Shown here: one piece after another, positions 20,941 through 33,007 of the stretch | Position numbering within the stretch: the stretch's first letter is position 1 | How the letters are laid out: every line of letters begins with the position of its first letter | DNA from: Bolinopsis microptera | Taxonomy: Eukaryota; Ctenophora; Tentaculata; Lobata; Bolinopsidae | Assembly: GCF_026151205.1 (NCBI RefSeq) | Contig: NC_087073.1 | Location: 12,867,578-12,910,836 of the forward strand | Direction of reading: 5' to 3' | DNA length: 43,259 nucleotides | The notes under the pieces: generated by a model | Database searches by the model: none | What the model saw: the letters and a program-made list of their open reading frames with translations, nothing else | Told to the model about the DNA's origin: nothing | Position numbers and translations under genes: made by a program

Positions 20941-22924
20941 CGTTATAATTTCACTCTGTTTGGATAACAATGTCTTATTTTACGTTTGACCCCTTTTTTA
21001 AGTCAAGACAAGAAAAGTTACGCAAAATATATTTGGCGCCCACGGTTTATGATACGTGTTTTCAGTGGTGGTTTAAATGGTAATGCCCCAGAGATATCAT
21101 TCAATGATTCAAAGGTTAAATCGTGCAAATAACCATGGCTAAGTAAAAGACACGACGTTAAAGTGAGGGCGTCATCTTGTCGAACAGCATTTTGAAAACT
21201 CATCAAAAACAATCCCCGATAATAATGGTTCCTACTGAAAGCATAACAGGTTGAATACCACACCATTGTATTTTCTTGACCTCCTGGAAACTAAACCATT
21301 AACAGAACCCCAACAAATTATTAAGATCATTAGGTATCGAACTGAATAACCCACTCCTCAAATATTTGATCATTTTGAAAATAATATACTGAAAATTTAA
21401 TGAAACCCACGATTTGAAAAAGAGTGCCTTGTTTAAAAAGACTGCGAAAACGACTTATATTAACGACAGCAGAATTTGTAATTTCTAAATTAATACAATC
21501 TTAAGAATTTACTAATATGGCAATAGATCCATTAATTATGTCGTGGCGAAAATCAAATTTTATGGTCACAAATCTGATTGTTCATTAGTCTAATCTGTAC
21601 TTTTACCTAATTTTGTTTTCAATCCGATCCGGCAATCCAATCCAATTATGATTCAGAGACAAACTTTTCTCATAATGCTAATACTGTTTTTTCATCAAAA
21701 GAGGGCCAATAGCAGACAGTGGGAAAAATTCCCAACCTTTTCAATACCGAAAAATTCAAGTCGTTAGTATTTTTCTCAATTATATTCCGAGTTCCGACCA
21801 GTATTAGTGTTGGCAAACTAAAACTTCAACTCGATAATCAGTATGGTCTTGAATTGATTTAAGACGATTAGAAATAATTTTGTGGATAGCATATGAAGTG
21901 GCCAGGGAGCTATCATAATGAGGTCCCGGAGAGAAATAGAACGACTGAGTCGAGGGAATCCTATTGTCTACTTAGTTAGCCACTATGATATATAGTGTCT
22001 TCCCAAGTGTCAGCTGCATAATATACGAGAGGGAATAGTTTGTAGGTCTACAACTCCCCAGCTCACGTAATTAACTCTATAAAAACCCCTCATAATCACC
22101 GTTTATGTAGTTTAAATGCACTTAGTTTTCGTTTCCGAACCTGTACGCCCTGACACGTTTTGTTAACGATAGCAGGCTGCTGGGTTACAATTGTTTATGA
22201 CTCTAATTCTTTATCAATTCATCGAGGGGGGCTCTAGAATATAATGTCATGAGTCCTAGAAGAAGTTGAACCCTTTCAGTTTGTTAAACAAACAAATCTT
22301 GACCCTATTTTCCTATAAGGGTACCCCAGCTAGCGTAGTATTATCCTCGACATAATGACCCCATAAATCTAAACCTTCTAAAAGAACAACAGAAGATATA
22401 ATACTTCTCATCAGCGTTGTTAAAAACGCTAAAATTTCGTCAAAAAGTACTAACATCCCCCCCCCCCCCCACCTAATAAAACACAATTTTGAAACTTATT
22501 GTTTTAGGTTCCATTCCTGAAAGCATATCTTCCTCAGAATCATAGAATCATTGTGTAGTGCCGAGATTTAAAGATGTAATCACAAACCGCTATTTCCAGC
22601 TATTACGAGCGTCATTATTAAATTAAAATCAGGTATATAACATATATAACAGGTATATATAACATATTGTATTTTTTGCGTCATGCCGTTGCTGGGGAGA
22701 TTTCATTAAGTTTAAGATATAGTATGAAGTTATTTTAAGTTATGAAAGGTTAGGCAGCGAAGGACTAAAACGTGATAATTATAAAATATTATATGACCTA
22801 AGTAATCGGAGGGTAAAAGAAATGAAACAGAACAGAAGGAACAAAATTAATGTTATACTTTTTTCTAATGTCGTCAAACAAATAAATGTTTTTTTGATGG
22901 ATTTTAAAACTTATTTAACAGCTT
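20941..22924. other. intergenic, no supported gene
   Basis: AT-rich. The longest ORF is 82 codons on the minus strand (21266-21018), which shows no recognised domain. A run of 14 C lies at 22457-22470. I see no RNA gene. Confidence 0.5.
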
Positions 22925-22966
22925 CTTATTGCCCGTTAAAATTACCTGGTTGAACAAAGTGAAACA
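22925..22966 (+). repeat. source copy of a 42-bp duplicated segment
   Basis: The segment beginning CTTATTGCCCGTTAAAATTA recurs at 23223-23264 with one visible difference (TTGAACA versus TTAAACA). Confidence 0.95.
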
Positions 22967-23178
22967 TAAAACGTTTCAACGATCAGAGGCAACATTTATG
23001 GACGGATAGACATAGCAAATTATGCGGTACCAAAGATTCTCTGAATTTTCCACATCCCCAGCGCTCTTCTAAATTTAACAGCGGACGTTAAACTTTCGAT
23101 TTAAATCAATGTTGGATAATGAGTCGTGCAATAAGCTAATTAGTAAGGAATAGACTAGTAAAGTATTGATATTGTTTA

Positions 23179-23308
23179 AGTGCTCCAATTCTTGTCCTAC
23201 TAAACCGTTCGCCCTGAGTAGTCTTATTGCCCGTTAAAATTACCTGGTTAAACAAAGTGAAACAGTGCTCCAATTCTTGTCCTACTAAACCGTTCTCCCT
23301 GAGTCGTA
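23179..23308 (+). repeat. ~43-bp duplication with templated insert
   Basis: The segment beginning AGTGCTCCAATTCTTGTCCT occurs at 23179-23221 and again at 23264-23306. The 42 bp between the copies are a copy of 22925-22966, about 300 bp upstream. The arrangement suggests error-prone break repair with template switching. Confidence 0.9.
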
Positions 23309-23411
23309 TACTAAAGCACTGGTCCACAGTAAGAGTACTATGGAGAAGATGTCCCTTGTTAGACGTTAGCCTATTAGGTGGACGTAACCTTCTTACTTAC
23401 TAGGTATCAAA

Positions 23412-23487
23412 GTAGAGTGGGTAGAGTGGGTAGAGTGAGTGGAGTGGGTAGAGTGGGTAGAGTGGGTAGAGTGGGTAGAGTGGGTGG
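23412..23487. repeat. 10-bp minisatellite GTAGAGTGGG
   Basis: About 7.5 copies with one or two substituted units (GTAGAGTGAGTGGAGTGGG). Confidence 0.97.
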
Positions 23488-24980
23488 CCCACAAACAGAT
23501 AAACAAGAAGTTGTCTTGCGGTGCCTTATTTGGGACCGCGGATAAAGTCAGATTGCAAATTACTCTTTAGCATAATATGAATAGTTAAAAGAATTAAGAT
23601 CAGAATTTAGTCTCTTCCAGATAACTTTATGTATATTCAAAAATACAGAGTCAAGATAAAGATCTACCCTGCTGATGCACCAATATAAAGTTTGCTAAAC
23701 CAAATGTAGCCTATCTGGATTATCGACAACATTACTCATGTCTTGATGAAGCAACGTTATTATGATTAACAAAATAATATGCTCTAAAATGCTTATTTCA
23801 TTTTTTGTAGCGTATACTGATACAATCATGGATTTCAATATTTTTAAACTCTCGCTAATGATTAGTAATGCATGCATTTGATGTACTAAAGTAATCGGCG
23901 AGCTTGGTAAATTATGGCCCCATTAGGCATTCATAATATCAAGCAGCAAGATGATCGGTTTAGTTGACAAAACATTGAAGTCTGTCCAGGATTTCTTATG
24001 TAACAATAAAACTGAAAGAAAGACAGCAGTATGTTCAATGTCTCATCACATCCCCTGATAAGCGTCATCTGTTTCTCCAAAAACTTGGCAATCATTAGAT
24101 TAAAACGTGTATATTAAAAGATAACCTATGAAGAAAACCCAAAAGAGAAAATGTATGATAAGTAAGTTTTCGAGGCCCAAACTCAAATTTGAACTGATAA
24201 TAATATTGTCGCGACTAATGGTACTATTGTCATTGAGATAACACCTACCTAAATAGACGTAAACACGATGAAGAGGTGACTGTTTGAACAAACTACAAAG
24301 TGGATATATATTTCACGGTTTACACGGTTTGAAAAGGTTATAGTTATACATTACAATACAACTCTTATCTTGCCAAACGAAATGCCTGCCGTCAAAATTA
24401 GGTTAATAAGTTAAGAAATTGTAGCCATCCACCCAAACATTCAGGTGACGGTTACAATTACAAATTTGAACGTACATTAAAACTATGCCACCCGACACAA
24501 AAACTGTAACACTAAACCGGTGACCGACAACTAAGAACCTCTCATTCCGGGCTCCCACAGGTATCATATCACATGGCCCAATCAGTGACGTATCATTTGT
24601 GATGTGATCCATATTCTAACAATCCTAACAGCAACAACCAAGAACCTGGGTAGGGTCCCACTAAACACACCAGATGTTATTGGGCTTTGAGCGTTTTACC
24701 AAACAGAAGCTCTCGTAACAGAACTCTAATAGAATGGCGTCTCCCTGTCAGTACCCTAGTCAGATGTACGCCTGCCTTTCAGAACGTTAATAGATTACAG
24801 TTAAAGCTACAAGTTCCTTTTGTTTAAACAGGTCTAACAATATGAGATGGATATTGTAATTATGTGATATTGTAATTATGTTGTAATAATACGTTAATTA
24901 TGTGTTCTCCAACAGTACCTTCCAAAGACAATAGGATATTAATTGTGGTAGTAGCACGCATCAAGTGATTAGCAAATAAT
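23488..24980. other. intergenic, no supported gene
   Basis: AT-rich, with only short ORFs that lack recognisable features. A small duplication GATATTGTAATTATGT lies near 24850-24880. Confidence 0.5.
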
Positions 24981-25500
24981 AGATAAGATTGTTATTAGTG
25001 ATTTTTGCACCCTATGGCACCTCCAAGATTAGTGACATCCAGGAGCTTGAAAACGAACAGAAAGCTTTCACCGCAAGGACTACTGGACTGCGTGATCTTC
25101 ATTATTGGGACCTTCTCCAACGGATATCTCTGATCTGTATCTACAGCGTCGCAGAGAGCGTTTATTCTATTTAATATGTGGAAGATTCTCTATCACCATA
25201 CCAACAACGATATTAACGTGCAGTTTATCTCAAGGCCACGTTTTGGAAACCTTTCAGTCATTCCATCTGCATGCAGACACAGCTCAGCAGCAAACCAATC
25301 ACTGTATGATGATTCATTTGCAGCCATACGCCCAAAATTGTAGAATGCAATGCGTTAACATTTGAATCGCAATTTGCATCGCCGACTGGAAGTGCTCACC
25401 CAGTTTATGCTATCTCTTCCTGATACACCACCCATCAGGGGCTACACTCCTCAGAACTCAAACTCGCTGCTTTGCTGGAGGAATGAAAGAGAGATCTCCT
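24981..25500 (+). pseudogene. decayed LINE polymerase C-terminus
   Basis: Plus-strand frames 24989-25174, 25105-25365 and 25362-25652 overlap in different phases. Together they show the C-terminal pattern of CR1/Jockey-type non-LTR polymerases: ISDIQELENEQKAFTAR and GLRDLHYWDLLQR in the first, LYLQRRRERLFYL in the second, and SLPDTPPIRGY with NSLLCW in the third. In intact relatives these follow one another in one frame after the reverse transcriptase domain. At least two frameshifts are present. The 5' part, including the catalytic domain, is absent. No poly(A) tail or target duplication is visible. Confidence 0.65.
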
Positions 25501-25599
25501 CTCTGTGGGGTGGTCACAACTTTAGGTCTGTTTACTATCAAAAGTTTGATAAAGTACACAAAATCGTCAAATTTATTTGGAACTTGAAATTGTTGCAAT

Positions 25600-26216
25600 T
25601 CTTTTCGCCATTTTTAACATTTACACCGCGGCGAAAATTAAGTGCATGCTGAGGAGGAGAGAAAGAAGATAGAAAGAAAGAGAAGAAGGAGAAGAAACGG
25701 AGACAGAACTATGATAGCAATCATAGAAAATCGGAAGCCAGAAAGTACAAAAGTAAGACAAATCGATTGGGAACAGTGACACCTCAGACGGACACAACAA
25801 ATGACGTGACCACACAATGTGACCAGGTATTTGAAGAACAAGCCGGAGCCCCAGAAACGCGACCCCCAGGAGTAAAAGCGCACCTTATATCCACGGCTTA
25901 GCCAGCTTGTCCGGATGTTCATCGCCTTCTCCTGTCGCGAATTTAACAGCCAAAAAACGTTGTGGGAGATAATGAGATAATCGAGCGAGGCTTCAAGCAA
26001 AGAACTTTGAGATTAATGAACTATTAAATCTATCACCACCAGCTCCATTCACCGTCAAATGATTTCACGTTCCCAACAATCCAAACAGAGGGTGAAGGGA
26101 TTCAGATGATAACACTGAGCTCTGAAGATGGAGGCATGATGACTGAGTCGGACGAGGGAAACAGTTTCATTGAATTCAGTGAGGTTAAAATGACGAGGAT
26201 GACGTGTACAAAATAA
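25600..26216 (+). pseudogene. possible decayed or spliced coding remnant, purine-rich
   Basis: After the LINE remnant the plus strand has several open stretches with protein-like composition. One is a Lys/Arg/Glu-rich stretch (EERKKIERKRRRRRN in one phase near 25655-25700). Another open frame runs to a stop near 25901. A third, acidic frame ends at 26214-26216 (LSSEDGGMMTESDEGNSF). The basic stretch loosely recalls a bZIP basic region but lacks the leucine zipper and the intact N-x7-R core. No consistent exon model emerged. It may be repeat-derived or a dead gene. Confidence 0.2.
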
Positions 26217-26248
26217 ATGTGTAAAATGTTTCTCGATATTAATAAAGT

Positions 26249-26322
26249 TGCATTTTATTGAATATTTAATAAAGTATTTGACATTCAAATTTTATTGACT
26301 ATTTGATAAAGTAATTTGACAC
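26249..26322. repeat. diverged 37-bp tandem duplication
   Basis: Two copies of ATTTTATTGA(A/C)TATTT(A/G)ATAAAGTA..TTTGACA in tandem. Confidence 0.8.
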
Positions 26323-28873
26323 ATGTGTTTTTCATGTATTTTGATTAGAACTTTTTATCCGGGACCAAACCTTGTTCTCGTTCAATTACGCTTTTGCTTT
26401 CTACTTTGAACACATCGATTAAATATTACGGGTTTTCATTATTGTTGAAATAAGTCTTGAGATTCGGATGTTAACAAGCTCAACCTTACTCGAAAATACT
26501 CAATAAAATTCATCTATAACACTGATGCTGTCTGTGTTCGATGATTGTTGTCATAAGTTTTTTATTTATTAACCTAATACCTTTTAATTATGAGTAATGA
26601 GTTCCATTATTCCAAGTCAGACAAGATTTCATGTCACTGACCAGTGAATTTGTTTCAATCTTATCCCAGTATCAGTTTGTCTTTGTTTAAATCCAGACAG
26701 TGGGAGTCCCCTGGTGCAGGCTGGACCTATCTCATTACCCATAAATAGGTGTCAATTTCCCATGTCAGTCTCATATTTCTCACAATATTCAATGGCATAT
26801 CCTAACACGGTCTTTAGCTAACACATCGGGTTTGTTAATTGGCGGGCTGCCAATGAAATACGAGCATCTCGGCTCTAGCTCATATAACAGTTATGTATAA
26901 TATATATATTATATTATTATGTTACATACATTGTTTTATTTGGTAGTTGGCTTCATTATGATTTATGTGAGTTTTCGTGTGTAAGCAAAGTAGCTGATTA
27001 AAACGGCATTTATGATTCAATGTGACTCATATTATTATGATTTTGTAAGGTGTAATCATAAAAGCATATATTTTTCATTGTTGGGTGCTGTTATAATATA
27101 TTCAGTGTTAAGTTAAGATTCCCTTATTGATTATCCTGTTATCTCCTTTCTCGCTCGTTCCAATATTTTACAAGCTATTGTTATTAATTTACAACGACTC
27201 AGGTTTACGTTTTCAGTCCTAATACTGACGGATTTAACAATTATTTTAAAACGGCCACCACTCACCATGGCTACCAAAATATTCAGATGAAAACTGATTG
27301 TTAATTCTAGTCGTAGATCATTTCAAATTTAGTTTGCATCAAGTTTTCCCTATTATTTGGACGGGTTATATTAACATATTGCTATCAGTCGTCGTGATCT
27401 CGATTATTAACTTACTCAAGAGAAATTGTCACTTTTGCTTTTGCTCAGTTTTCTGTTTTGATGAACTTATATCATGGTTTGACTAGTTAAACTCACTCAA
27501 TATGATTATCAAGTTTATTTTCATTGCACCCGCTGATGGGAGTGAGGACTGAGGGGAGGGGGGGTGATATGATTGCTTTTCAAGAAAGATGATTTTAAAA
27601 AAGTTTAGGCCTTGATTCTCTGGTAAATCATCAAAAGAAGACACAAAAAACGTTGCAATTTTTGTGCTGATTGTAATTCGAGGAAACAAAGTACCAAAGT
27701 AAAAACTTCAATAGACAATTGGTATGATATTTTTTGACATTCTGTTAACGGGAACAATTAGCAGTTGGCTGGACCACTGTTTAGTGTTTACGGTTAAAAG
27801 AATGTGTAATTAATGAAGTAAAATCCTCAAAGCAAAATAAAATTGACACCTTGTTAGTAACAGTAAGTAAGAAAACAAAACTATAATAAAACTAATAACG
27901 AGACTTTTTGACGCAGATGCATTTTTTGAGGTTTCAACTCTTGGACCGCTAAACGTTGGAATTTCGGTAAATTTTGTCCGAATTAAAGAGTTTTTCAGAT
28001 ATTTCATGGATATTTTGCAGAATTCTAATCTCTATTCAAGGAAACTTATAATTGATACGACAGAGTGTTGTCACTTCTATTACCTTCATCACTAATGGAA
28101 TGACCAGGCCTTTGACGTGGCACGAAATTGTTTCCAATTTCGTAGATAGTTTGAGACTCATTGAAATTCTGAACTTTGTCTCTCTAAACTCTAGATTGAC
28201 TCTAACACAAACAAGAAGTGAACGTCAACTTCTGAGTTACGTTGTTATGAGCTGAGATAATTGCTAACTAAATTGGTAGTTAAGAAGCACGTTAACGTTT
28301 TTCTCACAGTTAACACGAATGAATGAAATATGGGTCAACTGAGCCCACATGAGCTGCTAGCTCGTATGCGAAGGGCGCACACGCCAAATTGTTTGATTAA
28401 GATGAAATTGCTCTATCGACACCATATTTGTGAAACAAGCGCGCGGTGCGTGCTTAATATTAATAGAATTACACAGTTTAAATAAGCTTCATCTTTATAT
28501 TACGCTTCAAAGTCTGACTGTTCTGAATTCAAATAGTATTTTAGTTCACATTTCATTACGTCAGTCCTACCACCAGTAACCAAACAACCTGGTATTAGCC
28601 ACTATATCTACTTATCTAGCTAGAGCTATTATTCACAATCTTATCCCATGAATCACAACTTACCAGCACTCAATCGCTCATCATCTACCCGACTGAGAAT
28701 TGAACAATGGCAAAACCATCTTTTTATTTCTGTATAATCTTGTTATGATTAATTATTTATTCATCTAATATTGATGGTTCACAGATTTGAGGTACGATCT
28801 AAGATTAAACATACAATATACTCGACCAACAAAATATTATTAAAATAACATGATTTTTACACTTCTAACATTA
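26323..28873. other. intergenic, upstream of the acyl-CoA synthetase gene
   Basis: AT-rich with no supported gene. ORFs are under 70 codons and featureless. Its right end must contain the promoter and probably a 5' UTR intron of the synthetase gene. Confidence 0.5.
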
Positions 28874-28878
28874 CCCAG
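28861..28878 (+). promoter_or_regulatory. 3' splice acceptor just before the acyl-CoA synthetase ATG
   Basis: ACTTCTAACATTACCCAG ends 5 bases before the ATG. It has a branch-point-like CTAAC and the terminal CAG of an acceptor. It would serve either a 5' UTR intron or spliced-leader addition. The sequence cannot tell which. Confidence 0.55.
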
Positions 28879-28883
28879 ATATT

Positions 28884-30911
28884 ATGTCGAGATTCATGTT
28901 AGATCAGCCGGAAGTGTTAGCAGTGTCAGTAAGTTTGGTGTCAGCTGCGACGGCCCTAGCCTACTATCTAACCCGCCCCAACTCTCCCAGACAGGCCGCG
29001 AGCTCGCTATCACGTGACATTGGTGGTGGAGTGAGGATCAGTAGTCTGTGTCCTACTGACGAAGTGATAGACAAGCCCTACGATGGGGTCGAGACACTGT
29101 ACGATGCCTTCCAGCGGGGTCTGCGGATCAGCGGGGACAGACAGTGCATGGGACATAGAAACGGGGACAAGTTTGTGTGGACCACGTACAATGAACTTGA
29201 GAAGAGGGCTAAGGACTTTGGGTCGGGTTTAGTTGCTGAGGGAATAAAACCCGGCGGGGATATCTATATAGGTATAATTGGGGTTAACTGTTTGGATTGG
29301 GTTGTGGCTCAGTTAGGATCAGTTTTTTATAGTGTAGTGTTCGTACCAATGTACGACACGTTGGGGGATGAAGCTATGTCACACATTTTGCAAAAGACAG
29401 GTTGTCAGATTGTAGTTGCTCACCCTGACAAGGTTGCCAAGATGGCCAATTTCCTGAGAGCTGGTTCACACGAAGTGCGAGTTGTTGTGAAAATGGTTTC
29501 TGATCCGTCGACAGAGGAGAAATCAGAGTTTCAGGAGCTGGGGGTGGCAATAAAAAGCATGCAGGATATCGAGGTTCTGGGACAGGCTACTCCCCAAGAG
29601 GTGTGTCCCCCCGCTCCTGAAGACGTTTACACCATATGTTATACCAGCGGAACTACAGGGATACCCAAGGGAGCTCTAATCTCTCATCAGAACATGACAA
29701 CAACCATGGCGGGTGTCATGCTGACTAACTCTGACTTTATACTTTCTCCTGAAGATGTGCATTTCTCTTATCTTCCGCTGTGTCACTTGTTTGAGATGAA
29801 CGTTCACATGTTTGTTTATACGGCGGGTGCCAGTGTTGGAATCTACTCTGGTACACCTCTTGCTATTCCTGATGACATAAGGATTTTACAGCCGACGGTC
29901 TTTCCTGCCGTCCCTCGAGTTCTCAACAAATTCAAGGACAAAATTCAGAAATCAGTGGCAGAAAAAGGAGCAATTGCTCAGTGGATTTTCGAGAAAGCTT
30001 TGGCATCGAAGTATGCAGATTTGAAGAAGGGGATTATGAGACAAAATATTTGGGACAAGATCCTACTTCAGAAAATCCGTGACATGTTTGGAGGGAAAAT
30101 AAATTTGATAGCAACTGGTGCCGCTCCAGTTCTCCCTGAGACTCTCAACTTCTTCAGAGCCGTATTTGCAGCAAACGTTTACGAAGGATTTGGTCAAACC
30201 GAATCCACAGCAGGCAGTACTTTCACTCAACCGTTTGATTTCATTGGAGGTCATGTGGGACCACCGTTACCTGGCAACCTGGTCAAACTGGTCGACAGTG
30301 ACGAAACAGGACACTTCGTGAAGGACGGTAAGGGCGAGGTCTGTGTTAAAGGTAAGAATGTCTTCATGGGGTACTACAAGGATGAAGAGAACACTAAAGC
30401 AGCGTTGGATGATGAAGGTTGGCTTCACACCGGAGACATCGGAGAGTGGAACCCGGCAGGGTGTCTCCGAATCATAGATCGTAAAAAGTACATTTTCAAA
30501 ACCTCGCTCGGCGAGTACATCGCTCCAGAGAAAATTGAGAACATGTACGAACTGCATGGCATGGTTCAGCAGATGTTTATCGACGGAAATACAAGCAAAT
30601 CTAAAATAGCTGCCGTTATCATTCCTGATGAGGACAATCTTCAGAAGTGGGCTGCCACAATTGGTAAGGGTGGGATGTCCTATAGCGAGTTGCTTGAGGA
30701 TCCAGCCGTGAATACCAAGTTCATTACTGTGGTAAACGCGTTCGCCAATACGAAGTTAAAATCGTTCGAGTTGGCAGCCAAGATCAGGTTAGTCGATGTC
30801 GCTCTAACAGTTGAAAATGATATGGTCACCCCAACTTTCAAGAAGAAGCGACCTTGTCTGAAACGACATTTCAGCCAGATGTTTGATGTTATGTACAGTG
30901 AAATAAATTGA
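28884..30911 (+). CDS. long-chain acyl-CoA synthetase, ACSL1/5/6 type
   Basis: A 675-residue protein, close to the usual length for animal ACSLs. It activates long-chain fatty acids with ATP through an acyl-AMP intermediate and transfers them to CoA, feeding lipid synthesis and beta-oxidation. It probably sits on ER or outer mitochondrial membrane through an N-terminal hydrophobic segment (residues 11-29). Motifs visible are the ATP-binding loop YTSGTTGIPKG (253-263), YEGFGQTEST (433-442), GWLHTGDIG (512-520), DRKK (532-535), the gate-type FKTSLGEYIAPEKIEN (538-553) and the C-terminal TPTFKKKRP, with a Lys at the catalytic place (653). GEYIAPEKIEN separates it from the ACSL3/4 group. The coding region is a single exon, with no in-frame gap relative to the family. 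A splice acceptor lies 5 bases upstream. Possible AATAAA signals lie at 31432 and about 31619. It looks intact and functional. Confidence 0.95.
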   Translation: MSRFMLDQPEVLAVSVSLVSAATALAYYLTRPNSPRQAASSLSRDIGGGVRISSLCPTDEVIDKPYDGVETLYDAFQRGLRISGDRQCMGHRNGDKFVWTTYNELEKRAKDFGSGLVAEGIKPGGDIYIGIIGVNCLDWVVAQLGSVFYSVVFVPMYDTLGDEAMSHILQKTGCQIVVAHPDKVAKMANFLRAGSHEVRVVVKMVSDPSTEEKSEFQELGVAIKSMQDIEVLGQATPQEVCPPAPEDVYTICYTSGTTGIPKGALISHQNMTTTMAGVMLTNSDFILSPEDVHFSYLPLCHLFEMNVHMFVYTAGASVGIYSGTPLAIPDDIRILQPTVFPAVPRVLNKFKDKIQKSVAEKGAIAQWIFEKALASKYADLKKGIMRQNIWDKILLQKIRDMFGGKINLIATGAAPVLPETLNFFRAVFAANVYEGFGQTESTAGSTFTQPFDFIGGHVGPPLPGNLVKLVDSDETGHFVKDGKGEVCVKGKNVFMGYYKDEENTKAALDDEGWLHTGDIGEWNPAGCLRIIDRKKYIFKTSLGEYIAPEKIENMYELHGMVQQMFIDGNTSKSKIAAVIIPDEDNLQKWAATIGKGGMSYSELLEDPAVNTKFITVVNAFANTKLKSFELAAKIRLVDVALTVENDMVTPTFKKKRPCLKRHFSQMFDVMYSEIN

Positions 30912-32154
30912 AGCTGTTTGAGACTTGAGTGATAGGAAGGGCATTAACAGAATTTCTTGACTAAATTTTATCACAATTTGGCTGGACCAAAACCCTTGCT
31001 TTGACATCCTCTTATTACTATCAAACTTACATTTTCGGCTATCGGGCTAATACTTTAAAACTTCAGTCATAGGCATAATGAATACATTAATTTTGATATT
31101 TGATATAGTGGAATAATGAGTCTTAGATCATTACCAATAACAATTTTCAATAATTGGTGTAAAATGTTAGGTTGATCGTAGTGTTAAGCACATTTTCATC
31201 TTAACTCTTTATGTTGGAAACAAGCACAAAGTGGAACTATTGTGACAGTTATTACTGTGAGACAAGTATTAATCTTCGATGCTCAATTAAAGTTTGTAAA
31301 TATGTTCTTATTCATTGTTAGATTTCATTTTTATCCTTATTTTTAACCAAGATTTAGTTTGCACAAATCTAGCTCTTTTGCTGAATATTGCGAATATGTT
31401 TCATAGAAATACTTTGTATCTGTGAATATTGAATAAATGGCAGTGTGAGAGTGGATCTGAATTTAGAATAACGAACTATTTCAAAGAAAATAAAAGTAAC
31501 ATAAATGGTTTGAGTGTAATACTTATAATGCCGTAATTTGTATCATTACGCTATTGGTTTTACTGAACACGGTACAGCATTTAACAGTATTACTATTTAA
31601 TAGTATACTGTTCAATATAAATAAAAGTAATTTCAGTTATTTTTGTATTCATTTGAAAATAACCGAAAGTGAAAACCTCTTTTTACGTATTGGATTATTG
31701 AAACTGCATGTTGTAGATGTCATGCCATGATTTTATATGATGCATGCACTTGGAAATAGCAAGTGATAACATAGAATTAGAAACATTGATTTCAATAGTA
31801 GCTGTCAATAGTCATATAAAAATATATTTGCTCGATGATTGAGGTTTAAACTCTCATTATATAAAAACGATGGTTTCTATGCAATTCTACATGATTCAAA
31901 ATCTTTGAAATTCAAACTATAGCCTCGTCCACATTATTCTCGAAAAAGAAGCAGTCAAATTATTTAGCTTGACCATTAAATTTCTTGAAACGTTTTTAGT
32001 ACAAAATTTAAGATGAATTTGAATTATGTACAATCAACATTGCATGTGTTGTGTCTGCAATTAATTCACCATTTGATACGACTTGTTCTTTAAGTTTATA
32101 TTGAGTTATCTGAAATTCAAATAATATCTGTGTTTTAATTTGCTTATTTTTACT
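30912..32154. other. 3' flank of the acyl-CoA synthetase gene
   Basis: AT-rich, probably 3' UTR at first. AATAAA occurs at 31432-31437 and again near 31619-31625. No other gene is seen. Confidence 0.55.
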
Positions 32155-32315
32155 TTACTGGGCCGCGCTCAGCCTGTCATTCCGCCTAATCTCTAATGTT
32201 TATGAACATGATAGCCTGAGGTCCTCAGGTAAATTTTTACTGGGCCGCGCTCAGCCTGTCATTCCGCCGAATCTCTATCATCTATGAACATAATAGCCTG
32301 AGGTCCCAAGGTAAG
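32155..32315 (+). repeat. 80-bp direct duplication with splice-like borders
   Basis: Two tandem copies (32155-32235 and 32236-32315) of a segment beginning TTACTGGGCCGCGCTCAGCC. Both contain a 56-bp core bounded by CTCAG on the left and CAG|GTAAA or AAG|GTAAG on the right, so each could read as a small exon. One phase of the core is open in both. A third copy further on is split (33624-33652 and about 33755-33792). Confidence 0.85.
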
Positions 32316-32495
32316 CTTATTTGCACGCGAATTAACTTTGATTTGTAATTCATAATTGTACTATAAATTATAACTGCATCAGGAAAATTACTTGGCACCC
32401 TTTAGCACTGAATAAATAGTTTTTTAATGACAACTAAATTATGAAAATATTCGGAAAAGCGGAAGCTGTCTTAATCTTATTTATTAGGAAGTTGT

Positions 32496-32582
32496 CTACC
32501 AAGACGCCTGGGGCTCACCGAGTTGGACTCGTCGACGGTCGTGGAATATTTGAAACAAATATTTTACGAGTATCACCCGTTA
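32496..32582 (+). repeat. GAGTTGGACTCGTCGAC element, copy A
   Basis: Shares CGAGTTGGACTCGTCGACGG and ATTTTACGAGTATCACCCGT with three other copies in the next 2 kb. The core can form the hairpin CGAGT-TGG-ACTCG. Confidence 0.85.
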
Positions 32583-33007
32583 TAATAAAATAATACCTCT
32601 ACTTTTGAGGGCTAAGCGTGATAATGCCCGAGAGCTTGCTGGAGGGAATTTGCGACCCGATTAAGCGAAGGTATTATTTGTTATAACTATTAGTATTGAC
32701 GGTGGTTCGTGTAAGGCGCACGTTATATCTCCGCCAAAAGCACATCCAATTTGATACGTATGAAATATGTCTATAATTTCCTTGATTATGCACTAAGTTG
32801 GCGTTCCCCGACCAAAATTGAACGGGGAATCGTTTAAGATCACTTTCGAGGCACCTCGACAAAAGCTTATCACGATATTGTGCTTTTTATGGAGAAATAC
32901 GTCAATCAAGTTTTTGAGCTTGTTATTCTCTTTCAAAAGTATTCCAAGTGATTTGTATAAGTGCATATATTAACGGCCTATATATACTACTGGGCTTGAC
33001 ATACAAG

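Noticed and set aside
25640-25800. bZIP transcription factor
   Set aside because: The basic stretch is suggestive, but the conserved Asn-Arg spacing and the leucine zipper are absent and the frame is interrupted.
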